From: Siphonodentalium dalli
Lineage: Eukaryota; Mollusca; Scaphopoda; Gadilida; Siphonodentaliidae
NCBI GenBank assembly: GCA_032622095.1
Contig: CP136061.1
Coordinates: 12,479,287 to 12,543,286 of the forward strand
Length of the DNA: 64,000 nucleotides
Direction: 5' to 3'
Numbering within the stretch: position 1 is the stretch's first letter; the number at the start of each line of letters is the position of its first letter. The notes beneath the pieces are model-generated. The model was given only the letters and a program-made list of their open reading frames with translations. It did no database searches and was not told the origin of the DNA. The translations under genes were made by a program, and so were the position numbers. This document shows positions 46,301 to 55,400 of this stretch, one piece after another.

Positions 46301-47029
46301 AGTTGGTCCAGTTGGGAGGTAATGGGCAATGATCTATGGGGGGGGATGGATGTGCAGTTAGAAATTTCAAGGTGGACACCTCCACGTCCCCTCCCACCGT
46401 TCAACAAAGACCCTCTACCCGTGTCCCAGTATAGAACTACTTGTTTTAAAGTGATATGACAAGTACTGAGTATTGTAGTCGCAGAGTCCCAGTCTTCTCC
46501 GTCTTGACAGTCTGGTGAGCGACCCAGTCATTGACTGTCTTGTTTCAGAGAGTGGAGAGTTCAGTAGGGTGATCAAGTAGATGGTGAATACTCTTGTTCA
46601 AGGAGTTATTTTTACAAATATTATATGTAAATTGACAACACACACCATCATTCTTATATATTAATTAAATGCAGTGGCTACCGATGGTGAAATCATTTTT
46701 CGTTAGTTTATCGCCGATAGAAGCGTCCCGATTCGATTAGTAAATATTTACAATTTAGTGTAGTTCAGAAAATGTTTTCGATTTGCATGAGATATTTGGT
46801 GATGTTAGTAGAATGCTACATTCCTCAAGTTAGCATGAATACAGACTTGTCAGTTTCACGCACCCGAACAAGTACCGGTACATGATATGTCTGTAATAAT
46901 TTTTTTTTTTTAGAGAGTGGAGAGTTGGAGGTGTTAGATGAGGAGGGAGCTGAAGATGACGATGGTGATGACGCCGAGGCTGCTGACGGTGTTGATGCAG
47001 CCGATGATGCGGGTGACGGAGACGACTAG
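21956..47029 (+). CDS. SET: SET histone chaperone (TAF-I beta / I2PP2A), right-arm copy, 5' exons missing
   Basis: SET is a nuclear NAP-family protein that binds histones, masks histone tails from acetylation (INHAT complex) and inhibits PP2A; this is family knowledge. Seven exons are visible: 21956-22027, 22985-23096, 30214-30383, 36674-36753, 38056-38132, 41701-41742 and 46914-47029, ending in TAG. All introns are GT-AG and every phase joins. In order the product has 'FVNHPQIS', '[20 protein letters not shown]' and 'NPYF' (earmuff fold), then 'FFKWF', '[12 protein letters not shown]' and a long Asp/Glu tail, all SET hallmarks. The N-terminal dimerisation helix and the 'NFW' segment expected before FVNHP are not found between 17831 and 21956, so the gene is cut at its 5' side by the gap. 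Exon 2 carries a 6-nt in-frame loss relative to the left copy. Large elements sit in the introns, the longest intron (exon 2 to 3) being about 7.1 kb. Confidence 0.9.
22840..22962 (-). repeat. Dispersed segment shared with the TTAA element family
   Basis: Contains TTTGATTCGAGACGAGGACC-type sequence on the minus strand, shared with 13190-13320 (mirror), 60-180 and 43670-43790, and with the interior of 40410-40847. These are remnants of one family. Confidence 0.5.
22985..23096 (+). CDS. SET: SET exon 2 visible (right copy), with 6-nt in-frame deletion
   Basis: Flanked by ATTACAG and GTTTGT, it begins [20 protein letters not shown] and continues through NPYF. The left copy ends this exon with KEFHLATS; this copy reads KVSTTS, with two codons lost and neighbouring residues changed. 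The EFHL segment is highly conserved in SET proteins, so this may be a damaged or variant allele, or an assembly consensus error. The frame stays open and the donor is intact. Confidence 0.87.
23282..23703 (-). mobile_element. TA-flanked 'TGTGACCC' MITE (right-arm copy)
   Basis: Partner of 12427-12852. Its flanking TA (23704-23705) is also the target of the 5.9-kb insertion that follows. Confidence 0.72.
24011..24418 (+). mobile_element. Fold-back MITE with long inverted arms
   Basis: GTCATTGTCGCATGGTTTCT and its reverse complement bound arms of about 160 bp. Each arm holds two to three repeats of 'CAAAAAGACACCCAGGATCT' and then a TTTAGTCGTCTGCTATTAAT block, around a 70-100 bp AT-rich centre. 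Confidence 0.75.
25320..25900 (+). repeat. Mollusc-type repeat with CCGTCTGTCTG tract
   Basis: After CATACCATAGTATGGTAAAC and a GTCTGTCTGTCTGTCT tract come three diverged units of about 130-150 bp, each with 'AACCAAATTTGGTATG', 'AAAATACAGATCGAGTTC' and 'TTATGGCCCTTTTTC'. The open frames in it are incidental. Confidence 0.6.
26463..26636 (+). pseudogene. THAP-type zinc-finger remnant, frameshifted
   Basis: One frame reads [16 protein letters not shown] (26496-26543). The frame shifted by one base then reads [18 protein letters not shown] and stops at 26634-26636. R..W......W followed by [11 protein letters not shown] is the C-terminal half of a THAP C2CH domain, used by P-element and Kolobok-type transposases and by domesticated host proteins. 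The first Cys pair is not clear and the frame is broken, so it is a fragment. It lies inside the 5.9-kb insertion and may be the trace of a transposase or a captured gene piece. Confidence 0.5.
26640..28900. other. No gene seen; homopolymer tracts and CRE-like sites
   Basis: Mostly AT-rich DNA within the insertion, with a G run (26714-26731) and a C run (28331-28361). TGACGTCA-like sequences occur at 26327-26335 and about 28744-28753, the second next to CACGTG. A 50-codon minus-strand frame with an acidic run (28503-28668) is not recognised. Confidence 0.4.
30214..30383 (+). CDS. SET: SET exon 3 visible (right copy)
   Basis: 170 nt between CGTATAG and GTAAGC. It starts [20 protein letters not shown], has a basic stretch [10 protein letters not shown] that may serve in nuclear localisation (inference), and ends [18 protein letters not shown]. 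This is the region before the acidic tail in SET. Confidence 0.9.
30538..32388 (+). mobile_element. TTAA-flanked MITE interrupted by hAT-like element (right)
   Basis: TTAA at 30534-30537 and 32389-32392, CCCTTTACCCAACA ends. The second hairpin A is split by the insertion at 30739-32205; without it the element would be about 380 bp, the family length. Confidence 0.75.
30739..32205 (+). mobile_element. hAT-like non-autonomous element with internal 543-bp duplication
   Basis: Ends TAGTGCTGGGCGG and CCGCCCAGCACTA, with a perfect 8-bp duplication TATGCGAG (30731-30738, 32206-32213), the size expected for hAT transposition. Inside, about 30754-31296 is repeated in tandem at 31297-31839 with near identity, so the 64- and 80-codon minus-strand frames occur twice. 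No transposase is recognised. It is absent from the left arm. CCGCGGTA palindromes lie near the start of each duplicated unit. Confidence 0.8.
32538..32637 (-). repeat. GTCCCC hairpin, copy 5 (right)
   Basis: Partner of 10945-11047 with small differences in the loop. Confidence 0.8.
32860..33112 (+). other. Right-arm-only segment of unknown origin
   Basis: About 250 bp with GGCGAAAAAGCTTGGCGACG and GGCGTCTAAGGCGAAACG, richer in CpG than its surroundings. The left arm passes from about 10715 to 10716 without it. No clear inverted ends or target duplication were found. Confidence 0.5.
33211..36636 (+). repeat. 20-bp minisatellite, expanded, about 170 units (right)
   Basis: Unit CTGATTCACTGGGGTGATGC on the + strand, the complement of the left array. 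Unit variants differ mostly in G-run length (3 to about 13), and blocks of several units recur (for example GATCCTTGGGGCGTTTA), pointing to amplification of multi-unit blocks. The regular G runs could form quadruplexes or slip during replication (inference). It is in the intron before exon 4 and ends about 40 bp upstream of the acceptor. Confidence 0.95.
36674..36753 (+). CDS. SET: SET exon 4 visible (right copy)
   Basis: 80 nt between TTGCAG and GTGAGT, encoding [20 protein letters not shown] then [15 protein letters not shown] is a signature of the SET/NAP family. It lies just downstream of the expanded 20-bp array. Confidence 0.9.
37035..37480 (-). mobile_element. Degenerate CCGCGG element (right-arm copy)
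   Basis: Partner of 9230-9680 in the intron after SET exon 4. Present in both arms. Confidence 0.5.
37852..38055 (+). repeat. 52-bp duplication at SET exon 5 acceptor (right, about 4 units)
   Basis: About four units, each ending TTATTTATTTGTA then T or G, then TGATGATGA. The last unit has G, giving the working AG acceptor. Confidence 0.8.
38056..38132 (+). CDS. SET: SET exon 5 visible (right copy), acidic tail
   Basis: 77 nt after TTTGTAG and before GTACGA. It encodes [20 protein letters not shown] and a further acidic run (DDEDDE). The acceptor and first codons are the last unit of a 52-bp tandem duplication (37852-38055), in which the earlier units have AT instead of the acceptor AG. Confidence 0.85.
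38264..39046 (-). mobile_element. PIF/Harbinger-like element (right-arm copy)
   Basis: Mirror of 7780-8561, flanked by TTA (38261-38263, 39047-39049). Shared by both arms. Confidence 0.68.
39384..39740 (-). mobile_element. TTAA MITE, right-arm copy, rearranged
   Basis: Partner of 7061-7442. It begins at TTAA 39380-39383 but breaks off inside the hairpin at about 39689, where about 50 bp of its own flank (TAATTTAAATATCCCAAGTG and on, from about 39330-39378) is repeated in place of the missing end. Confidence 0.6.
39948..41331 (-). repeat. GTCCCC hairpin cluster (right-arm copies 1 to 3)
   Basis: Hairpins at 39948-40050, 40951-41026 and 41239-41331 mirror 6751-6853, 6217-6292 and 5917-6004. 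The spacing differs because of the 438-bp insertion. Confidence 0.8.
40410..40847 (+). mobile_element. 438-bp TTAA-flanked element (right arm only)
   Basis: Ends AGGTACTCAACCCG / GGGTTGAGTACCT with TTAA at 40406-40409 and 40848-40851. The left arm has a single TTAA at the matching place (about 6390-6393). The interior has long imperfect inverted halves containing AATATTTGATTCGAGTCGAG. piggyBac- or Kolobok-type integration is possible from the target alone. Confidence 0.75.
41701..41742 (+). CDS. SET: SET exon 6 visible (right copy), acidic tail
   Basis: A 42-nt exon after TTTCAG and before GTAAAT, encoding [14 protein letters not shown]. It is identical by eye to the left copy (5504-5545). 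Phases join exons 5 and 7. Confidence 0.85.
42119..42894 (-). mobile_element. PIF/Harbinger-like element (right-arm copy)
   Basis: Mirror copy of 4352-5129 with the same GGCC ends. Present in both arms, so it is older than their divergence. Confidence 0.58.
43086..43452 (-). repeat. 40-bp minisatellite, about 9 units (right, uninterrupted)
   Basis: Mirror of 391-844 plus 3720-3916 without the 2.87-kb insertion. The left arm has about 16 units in total. Confidence 0.93.
43868..44095 (+). repeat. tRNA-derived SINE
   Basis: The head resembles a tRNA: GCTCCGTGGTCCAGTGGTTA GCG (A-box-like) at 43871-43893 and GGGTTCGCAG (B-box-like) near 43929. A tRNA-unrelated body follows with TGACCCTTGAGCAAGGTCGC, like the conserved core of several animal SINEs. 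The anticodon stem is not intact, so it is not a functional tRNA gene. Confidence 0.6.
44263..45366 (+). mobile_element. hAT-like non-autonomous element, second copy type
   Basis: Ends TAGGGCTGGACGATA and CCGCCCAGCACTA, with an 8-bp duplication TAACTGGT (44255-44262, 45367-45374). The termini resemble 30739-32205 but the interior differs. No transposase is seen. Confidence 0.75.
45627..46008 (+). mobile_element. TTAA-flanked MITE with two hairpins
   Basis: TTAA at 45623-45626 and 46009-46012, CCCTTTACCCAACA ends, hairpins at 45653-45721 and 45800-45869. Complete and very close to 7061-7442, in the intron before the SET last exon. Confidence 0.75.
46430..46548 (+). repeat. Dispersed 120-bp repeat
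   Basis: Contains AGAGTCCCAGTCTT and AGTCTGGTGAGCGACC, shared with 58860-58990 in the same orientation. It ends in a pyrimidine tract and CAG that could serve as a splice acceptor. Confidence 0.55.
46549..46580 (+). other. Possible alternative last exon of SET
   Basis: After TTGTTTCAG the sequence AGAGTGGAGAGTT repeats exactly the first 13 nt of the true last exon 365 nt downstream. Joined to exon 6 in phase it would read [10 protein letters not shown] then TAG, removing most of the acidic tail. The upstream stretch (about 46430-46548) is a dispersed repeat also found at 58860-58990. Use of this site is inferred only. Confidence 0.3.
46914..47029 (+). CDS. SET: SET last exon with stop, acidic C-terminus
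   Basis: It follows a T-rich tract and TAG at 46911-46913. It encodes [20 protein letters not shown], continues with Asp, Glu and Ala, and ends GDGDD-TAG at 47027-47029. It lies outside the inverted repeat, so only one copy is in the window. Confidence 0.85.
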
Positions 47030-47939
47030 TTATCTCCCTTGTTCTGTATTGTTGAGTTGTTTTTATTATACATTATGTTGAATCACTCATATTTCATTCA
47101 TGTCAGCTTACTCATGATACAAGAATTTATTCTCCTGTATTGGCTAGCATGTGCCATTCACAGACAATCTGGGTTCTTCTTGAACAAAACATTTCACAAA
47201 ATTTCTTGCCAAAATTTTCGACTTCCTCTAATTAGATTTTATAAAGATCCATTCAATGATTGAGTGCCCGATTATTTCTAAACAGAGTCATTGTTATTGA
47301 CTGTTGTTGGTATGAGATAGGACCAAAATTATTTTTAATCCAATAAGATACAGAACAGATGTAGCCAAGGATTGTCCAAATTATTTACCCAAAATGCATC
47401 AGAATTAAACATTTGAGTTTGATTGTTAACATATGCATCTTTAAAATATATCAGATGCAGGTAGAAATTGTTTCTGATGATATTCATTTTTCTTTACGCC
47501 AAAATACATATCAATCACGGTGAACCTAATATGCCCTCATCTCATGTTAGTAGATCTCCATTCTCATTGGTCAATCTAGTAGGCCAGCAAGATAAAATGT
47601 GATCGGGGGATTCGAACATTAAGTAGACATTTAAGTCTGTTGCGAAACATTATGGTAAAATAATTTTACCCATACAGAGCCCCAGACAAACATGAGCAGA
47701 CAACACTCTTCTATATGCTTCTATATATATGTGTGGGGCTCCCTGCAGGGTAATGGATGTTTTTTTATTTTATGTCCTAAAAAATGTAAGAAACATTTAT
47801 TTAAAAAAAATGATAAAAAATTGTTAGGCCAATGCATTCTCTTATATATGTGAGGCAACCTATGGTCGACTCGCATATATAAGAGAATGCATTGGCACAG
47901 GGTAAAATTATACAAACTGTGTTGTTGATTTGCAATAAA
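47030..47939 (+). other. SET 3' flank / probable 3' UTR
   Basis: No coding signal is seen. AATAAA at 47934-47939 is a candidate poly(A) signal, though a hairpin repeat (47826-47896) lies just before it. Which end is used cannot be told from sequence. Confidence 0.3.
47826..47896 (+). repeat. Hairpin module A in SET 3' flank
   Basis: CCAATGCATTCTCTTATATA and its reverse complement around TGAGGCAACCTATGGTCGAC. If transcribed it would form a stem of about 30 bp. Confidence 0.8.
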
Positions 47940-47999
47940 TTAGTGACACTTTTAACATCACACACAAGGGAGTATTAGTACTATTTATTGAGCTGTATG

Positions 48000-48216
48000 T
48001 ACAGTAACTCTCTAAATAATCAACTCCTTAACCACAGAAGAATTATGGGTTACTTTTCAGGATTTAGTCGGAAATATGGCTTGTTGCCATTCATCAGAAA
48101 GCTCTCATTAAGAGCTTTCCGATGAATAGCAACAAGCCATATTTCCGACTAAATCTTGAAAAGTTAACCATAATTCCTCTGTGGTTAAGGAGTCGATTAT
48201 TTAGAGCATTACTGTA
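48000..48216 (+). mobile_element. Fold-back element, arms about 105 bp
   Basis: ACAGTAACTCTCTAAATAAT to CAGAAAGCTCT is repeated in reverse complement with few mismatches around a loop of under 10 nt. Solo arms of the same family lie at about 15125-15215 (mirror 20935-21055) and 51235-51345. Confidence 0.78.
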
Positions 48217-48223
48217 AGAAGTG

Positions 48224-48300
48224 AATTCTCGAGCTGTCCCATGCTGGGAGTCGAACCTACACCCACTTTCACGGTTAAGAGGTTGGTGAGTACCAGGCAT
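48224..48300 (-). repeat. tRNA-like fragment
   Basis: On the minus strand GTAGGTTCGACTCCCAGCAT is a good B-box-like motif, preceded by 'CCAACCTCTTAACCGTG'. The acceptor stem does not pair, so it is more likely a SINE or repeat fragment than a tRNA gene. Confidence 0.35.
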
Positions 48301-49500
48301 TCAAAATGTGCAAATGCACAAAAACATAATACAAAAACCATAGTCAGAAATGGTAACGCGCTCAAGATCATATATTATAGAATATAAAATATATTGGTTT
48401 TGCGAATGACCAACTCAGAATTCCTTTAAAATAACAATAACAATCATCACCTAATTAACGAACCGGCAGCCGACTCGGCCACAACCATCAGTGGGCTGCA
48501 GAACGAAACATATATATAAAAGTTGAAATATAAGACTTACAAATTATCATTTAAATTTCTTTTATTGGTAATTGACATAGCTTGTCACAAACCAAAAATC
48601 AACATTATTGACATAATAATGTAAAGGACAATAAACTAAAATGGAAATTCCCAACTACACATTTTACCGGACTCGGCCTCCTGGTCGCGCAGTTTGACTT
48701 TTAAACTGGAAAAAACAATTATTTATAAATAAAATGCCCATAGGACCACAGCTATAAAAAAATTGGAGAACAGTATACATGTGGTGCGCGCTAATGATGA
48801 ACTGGCACAAAACAGAATGTTGACTGTTACGAACATACGATAGTATATTTTTATAACAAGTTGATACCTTATTTGTTTAGAAATACTCAGTAATTTTCTA
48901 TAATATTCTGCCCAAAGTGGCTAGTTGGATTTAGTGGAATACACAAGTCCATATATCTAGGAGAATCCTTCGACTGACAAATTTGGTCAGAATATTAGAG
49001 CAGACAACTGAGTTTGGACACAATTGAGCTATCAGCTTGTGCATAAAATAGTACAGTATATGTGACCCGCCATATCAAATCCAGTCGTAAGTCGGGATTT
49101 TTTTACCCTGTGCCAATGCATTCTCTTATATATGCGAGTCGACCATAGGTCGCCTCGCATATATAAGAGAATGCATCGGCCTAACAATTTTTTACAATTT
49201 TAATAATTTTTTCTTGTATTCTTTAACAATTTTATAATTTCACCCATACAGAGCCCCAGATAGACATGAGCATATATAAGAGAATGCATTGGCACAGGGT
49301 AAAAAAATCCCGACTTACGACTGGATTTGATATGGCGGGTCACATATGCTAGTAGCTACCAAGATACTATATATATCATCATCATCCCTAGTTTATTACC
49401 TTTTCCCTCCTTTCTGGTCGTGTTTGCGACCGCCTCAGCCATTTTGAATGTGTGATACTAATCAACTTGAAACCACGTGATTCCCCACTGTGACTTTGGC
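48276..49500 (+). mobile_element. Element related to 50392-50831, with nested TA MITE
   Basis: It starts GTTGGTGAGTACCAGGCATT and ends with CATTTTGAATGTGTGATACT then CCACGTGATTCCCCACTGTG, like the ends of 50392-50831. It contains the MITE at 49061-49344. Its left terminus is not well defined. Confidence 0.45.
49061..49344 (+). mobile_element. TA-flanked 'TGTGACCC' MITE, third copy
   Basis: Same ends and TA target, with one full hairpin A (49111-49179). It is shorter than the other two copies and lies outside the arms. Confidence 0.72.
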
Positions 49501-49739
49501 TAGCTCTCATTGCGATGATGGGTGTCCAATACATAGACCACTCAACTTTGGAATAACCAAGATATTTATATATGCTGATATGCAAGTCATTCAAGGGGAA
49601 GGTCAAGGCCAATTTTGATTGGGAGTTTCCATACAAATGTTCAGAGCTTAAGTTACCTGCCCTTAGAAAAATACCAGTTAGTTGTTTGGATTTTACAAGT
49701 GTCAGTAAATCAACATGAATAGCCATCTTCATTTAAACA

Positions 49740-49920
49740 AACACCAGTATAAAATAAAATATATTAAAATATCAGTATAAAATAAAATATATTGAAATAT
49801 CTATAAACACCAGTATAAAATAAAATATATTAAAATATCTATAAACACCAGTATAAAATAAAATATAATAAAATATCTATAAACACCAGTATAAAATAAA
49901 ATATATTAAAATATCTATTT
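49740..49920 (+). repeat. AT-rich minisatellite, about 38-bp units
   Basis: Four to five units of AAACACCAGTATAAAATAAA then ATATATTAAAATATCTAT. Confidence 0.85.
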
Positions 49921-49961
49921 TCTTGAATGTTTCCTAAGGACACTGGCTCTTTCTCAAACAA

Positions 49962-50085
49962 CAGCAGATAACCATCATGAAGTGGACCTTTTAACCACAG
50001 CAGATAACCATCACATTAAGTGGACCTTTAAACCACAGCAGATAACCATCATGAAGTGGACCTTTTAAACCACAGCAGATAACCA
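49962..50085 (+). repeat. Minisatellite, about 38-bp units, 3 copies
   Basis: CACAGCAGATAACCATCATG then AAGTGGACCTTTTAAAC, followed directly by a degenerate GTCCCC hairpin (50087-50170). Confidence 0.85.
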
Positions 50086-50391
50086 TCCAGAGGATGAATT
50101 TGGTGACCCTAGCTCACCTCGGGCCGGGGTAGTGTCACTATATTCACCCTGCGGGGGCCTCATTCTGCAAATGTTTGGCTCCATATCTTCAGTCTTGGCT
50201 GCTATATTCACCACTAGTTGAATGAATTCACCCATTTAATATCACATGACTCACAATCATCTCATCACCCTCTCATATGTGAGAGGAAAACCAAAGTCAA
50301 ATAAATTTTGAATGTAAAATAGTGTTTGTTGTTGATTAGATATTACACATAGGATTGTAGTCACTCTCACAATTAGGCTGTTTAGGGAGAA

Positions 50392-50831
50392 CACGGTGGG
50401 GAATCACGTCGTTTCGAGGTTGGTGAGTACCACGCACTCAAAATGTACAAACGCACAAAAACATAATATATGAGGAATTGACACAAAACATATCATTTTG
50501 ACTGTTACGGGAATATGCTAGTTTATTTTTCAAACAAGTTAATACCTTATTTGTTTGGATGTTCGCAGAATACACAAGACCCATAATACTAGGAGAATTT
50601 TTCGACTAACAACTTTTGTCAGAATGTTAGTGCAAACAACTGTGAGTTTGGACACAAATTAGGTATCAGCTTGTTTGAAAAATAGTATAGCATATGTTCG
50701 TAGCTGCCAAGATACCATGTAATATATTATTATCCTAGTTATCACCATTTTTCTCGTTGCGTTTGCGATCACCTCGGCCATTTTTAATGCGTGGTACTCA
50801 TCAACGCGAAACCACGTGATTCCCCACCGTG
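50392..50831 (+). mobile_element. 440-bp element with long terminal inverted repeats
   Basis: CACGGTGGGGAATCACGT and then GTTGGTGAGTACCACGCACT at the left match the reverse complement of the right end over about 50 bp. GGAGAA flanks both sides and may be a target duplication. Confidence 0.6.
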
Positions 50832-51790
50832 GGAGAAGCAGACCACCAATTTTCTTGCGTTTGTCAAGACATTCCTGAACACTGTTTTATTTGAGGATAC
50901 ATGTATGTGAAAATGGCTGGGAATTAGATTTTATCACTATATTATTACACCTCTATATTACTCCTTCATTTTCCTCGATTCTGATTGGACAAGTCCTAAC
51001 AACTCCTTAGTTACTTTCTCGATAAAGATGTAAGTGGCCGAGTCACCGGCGTTTGAATTCAGGAAGGGTTAACAATCGCGCGAGTCAATTGTCTCCGGGG
51101 AAAATTTATCTAGAGTGTTTCCTTGGTTACCGATCCTTTCTTGGTGAGTTGAAAGTATTTGTTTGCACAAAGAAAAAACTGATCGTTATGTTGCATTTTT
51201 TTAATAATGTGTTGCAATCAGATAGCCCTTAGGGGGACCTTTCCGATGAATGGCAACAAGCCATATTTCCGACTAAATCTTGAAAAGTTACCCATAATTC
51301 TGCTGTGGTTAAGAAGTCGATTACTTAGAGCATTACTGTAGCAGCCTACTGCAAATCCAGACTTCAAATTCTATTTTCGAAGGCGTAATTTCAAATTCCT
51401 GATATGGGCCTAATTACAGAATGGCAATGCATTAGGCGGATTCAAGTCAAATTCATAAAGTATCTAATTTGTATTTTCCAATTTGAAAAGTGATTTTGAA
51501 TGACACAATAATGAGTTGTTCCTCTGCGTCCATTTCATTTTATTTACATAAAATCGACCTTGACTTGAATGGCCTTGAACTTCTGTTATCGCACATTCTG
51601 TTCGTTGGCAAAATCGGCCAATAAAATTTTGTCCAAACTGGATACTTGACAAACGGAAATTGTGATTTTTAACAACAGACAGATTTGAGATAATTCTTTC
51701 TAATACGTTGAATTGTTGCATTTTAATATGGGCTTATAAAATTGTAAGTGGCTTCACAACATACTTGCTATAATTTCGCTTCATGAATGA
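50830..51790. other. No gene seen
   Basis: A solo arm of the fold-back family (51235-51345) and unclassified AT-rich sequence. An 85-codon minus-strand frame (51464-51721) matches nothing I recognise. Confidence 0.4.
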
Positions 51791-51907
51791 TTTGGTCAGT
51801 AACTATTATTCTCCACTTGTTCAATGAATTTTATCATTTCTTCTATAACTTATTATGGGGAGTCACTATATCAAGCCTGCAAATAGTCATTAGTGTGTCT
51901 CACATTT

Positions 51908-52279
51908 GCATAATGAGGTCCCCAGAGGGTGAATTTAGTGATGCTACTCCGAACTGGGCTAGCGTCACCAAATTCACCCTCTGGGAACCTCATTCTGCTT
52001 GGGCCTCAACTGCTATGGGAGACCTAGTATCAGATGGAAGTTCACCAGTTGAAGTTAATGATCACCCATTAGTAACCTCAATTATGCATTTTATCTTCTG
52101 AAAATTAGGGGATATACCGTAGAAACTTCTCAGAAGGGGAAAAAGTAACAATGAAAGTAACAATGTTAATTTGAGATCATAGATACTTCCCAGAATGAGG
52201 TCCCCAGAGGGTGAATTTAGTGATACTAGCCCCTGCGGGGTAGTGCCACTATATTAACCCTGTGGGGACCTCATTCTGA
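51908..52279 (+). repeat. Two GTCCCC hairpins with shared internal segment
   Basis: Hairpins at 51908-51999 and 52192-52279, separated by the family's 'GAAAATTAGGGGATATA' segment. Same arrangement as 5917-6292. Confidence 0.78.
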
Positions 52280-52489
52280 AAGTTTGCAGCACCATATCTT
52301 CATTCTTGGCTACTATATTCACCACATGACTATCACATGACTCATAATCATCGCATCACCCTCTTATTTGTGAGAGGAAACCAAAGTCAAATAAATTTTG
52401 ATGGTAAAATAGCATTTGTTGTTTATATATTACTCCTGAATTTATCACATTGGCTAAAGGGGTAGATTTGAAAGATTTTCATAATTTCA

Positions 52490-55400
52490 TCGTCTCGCAT
52501 GGGTAAATCCCTAAGGCTAATAACCTAACATAATCGTCTCGCATGGGTAAATCCCTAAGCCTGATAACATGTCACATAATCGTCTCGCTGGGGTAAATCC
52601 CAAAGCCTGATAACCTGTCATATAATCGTCTCGCTGGGCTAAATCCCTAAGCCTGATAACATGTCACATAATCGTCACGCTGGGGTAAATCCCTAAGCCT
52701 GATAACATGTCACATAATCGTCATGCTGGGGTAAATCCCTAATACTGATAACATGTCACATAATCGTCTCGCTGGGGTAAATCCCTAAGCCTGATAACAT
52801 GTCACATAATCGTCTCGCTGGGGTAAATCCCTAAGCCTGATAACCTGTCACATAATCGTCACGCTGGGGTAAATCCCTAATACTGATAACATGTCACATA
52901 ATCGTCTCGCTGGGGTAAATCCCTAATACTGATAACATGTCATATAATCGTCTCGCTGGGCTAAATCCCTAAGCCTGATAACCTGTCACATAATCGTCAC
53001 GCTGGGGTAAATCCCTAAGCCTGATAACCTAACATAATCGTCACGCTGGGGTAAATCCCTAAGCCTGATAACATGTCACATAATCGTCTCGCTGGGGTAA
53101 ATCCCTAAGCCTGATAACATGTCACATAATCGTCACGCTGGGGGAAATCCCTAAGCCTGATAACATGTCACATAATCGTCACGCTGGGGGAAATCCCTAA
53201 TACTGATAACCTGTCACATAATCGTCACGCTGGGGGAAATCCCTAATACTGATAACATGTCACATAATCGTCACGCTGGGGGAAATCCCTAATACTGATA
53301 ACCTGTCATATAATCGTCACGCTGGGGGAAATCCCTAATACTGATAACATGTCACATAATCGTCACGCTGGGCTAAATCCCTAAGCCTGATAACATGTCA
53401 CATAATCGTCTCGCTGGGGTAAATCCCTAATACTGATAACATGTCATATAATCGTCTCGCTGGGGTAAATCCCTAAGCCTGATAACATGTCACATAATCG
53501 TCACGCTGGGCTAAATCCCTAAGCCTGATAACATGTCATATAATCGTCACGCTGGGGTAAATCCCTAATACTGATAACCTGTCATATAATCGTCACGCTG
53601 AGGTAAATCCCTAAGCCTGATAACATGTCATATAATCGTCACGCTGGGGTAAATCCCTAAGCCTGATAACCTGTCGCTTAATCGTCTCTCAGGGGTAAAT
53701 CCCTAAGCCTGATAACATGTCACATAATCGTCTCGCTGGGGTAAATCCCTAATACTGATAACATGTCACATAATCGTCTCGCTGGGGGAAATCCCTAAGC
53801 CTGATAACATGTCACATAATCGTCACGCTGGGGTAAATCCCTAAGCCTGATAACCTGTCGCTTAATCGTCTCTCTGGGGTAAATCCCTAATACTGATAAC
53901 ATGTCATATAATCGTCTCGCTGGCGTAAATCCCTAAGCCTGATAACATGTCACATAATCGTCACGCTGGGGTAAATCCCTAATACTGATAACCTGTCACA
54001 TAATCGTCACGCTGGGGTAAATCCCTAAGCCTGATAACATGTCGCATAATCGTCTCGCTGGGGGAAATCCCTAAGCTTGATAACATGTCATATAATCGTC
54101 ACGCTGGGGGAAATCCCTAAGCCTGATAACATGTCACATAATCGTCTCGCAGGGGAAATCCCTAAGCCTGATAACATGTCATATAATCGTCACGCTGGGC
54201 TAAATCCCTACGCCTGATAACATGTCACATAATCGTCTCGCTGGGGGAAATCCCTAAGCTTGATAACATGTCATATAATCGTCACGCTGGGCTAAATCCC
54301 TACGCCTGATAACATGTCACATAATCGTCTCGCTGGGGGAAATCCCTAAGCCTGATAACATGTCATATAATCGTCTCGCTGGGGTAAATCCCTAAGCCTG
54401 ATAACATGTCACATAATCGTCTCGCTGGGGTAAATCCCTAAGCCTGATAACATGTCACATAATCGTCACGCTGGGGTAAATCCCTAAGCCTGATAACATG
54501 TCATATAATCGTCACGCTGGGCTAAATCCCTAAGCCTGATAACATGTCACATAATCGTCACGCTGGGCTAAATCCCTAATACTGATAACATGTCACATAA
54601 TCGTCTCGCTGGGCTAAATCCCTAAGCCTGATAACATGTCACATAATCGTCACGCTGGGGTAAATCCCTAAGCCTGATAACATGTCACATAATCGTCACG
54701 CTGGGGTAAATCCCTAAGCCTGATAACATGTCACATAATCGTCTCGCTGGGGTAAATCCCTAAGCCTGATAACATGTCACATAATCGTCTCGCTGGGGTA
54801 AATCCCTAAGCCTGATAACATGTCACATAATCGTCACGCTGGGGGAAATCCCTAATACTGATAACCTGTCACATAATCGTCTCGCAGGGGTAAATCCCTA
54901 AGCCTGATAACATGTCACATAATCGTCACGCTGGGGTAAATCCCTAAGCCTGATAACATGTCATATAATCGTCACGCTGGGGTAAATCCCTAAGCCTGAT
55001 AACATGTCACATAATCGTCACGCTGGGGTAAATCCCTAAGCCTGATAACATGTCATATAATCGTCACGCTGGGGTAAATCCCTAAGCCTGATAACATGTC
55101 ATATAATCGTCTCGCTGGGGTAAATCCCTAAGTCTGATAACATGTCACATAATCGTCTCGCTGGGGTAAATCCCTAAGCCTGATAACATGTCACATAATC
55201 GTCTCGCTGGGGTAAATCCCTAAGCCTGATAACATGTCACATAATCGTCTCGCTGGGGTAAATCCCTAAGCCTGATAACATGTCATATAATCGTCACGCT
55301 GGGGTAAATCCCTAAGCCTGATAACATGTCATATAATCGTCATGCTGGGGTAAATCCCTAAGCCTGATAACATGTCATATAATCGTCTCGCTGGGGTAAA

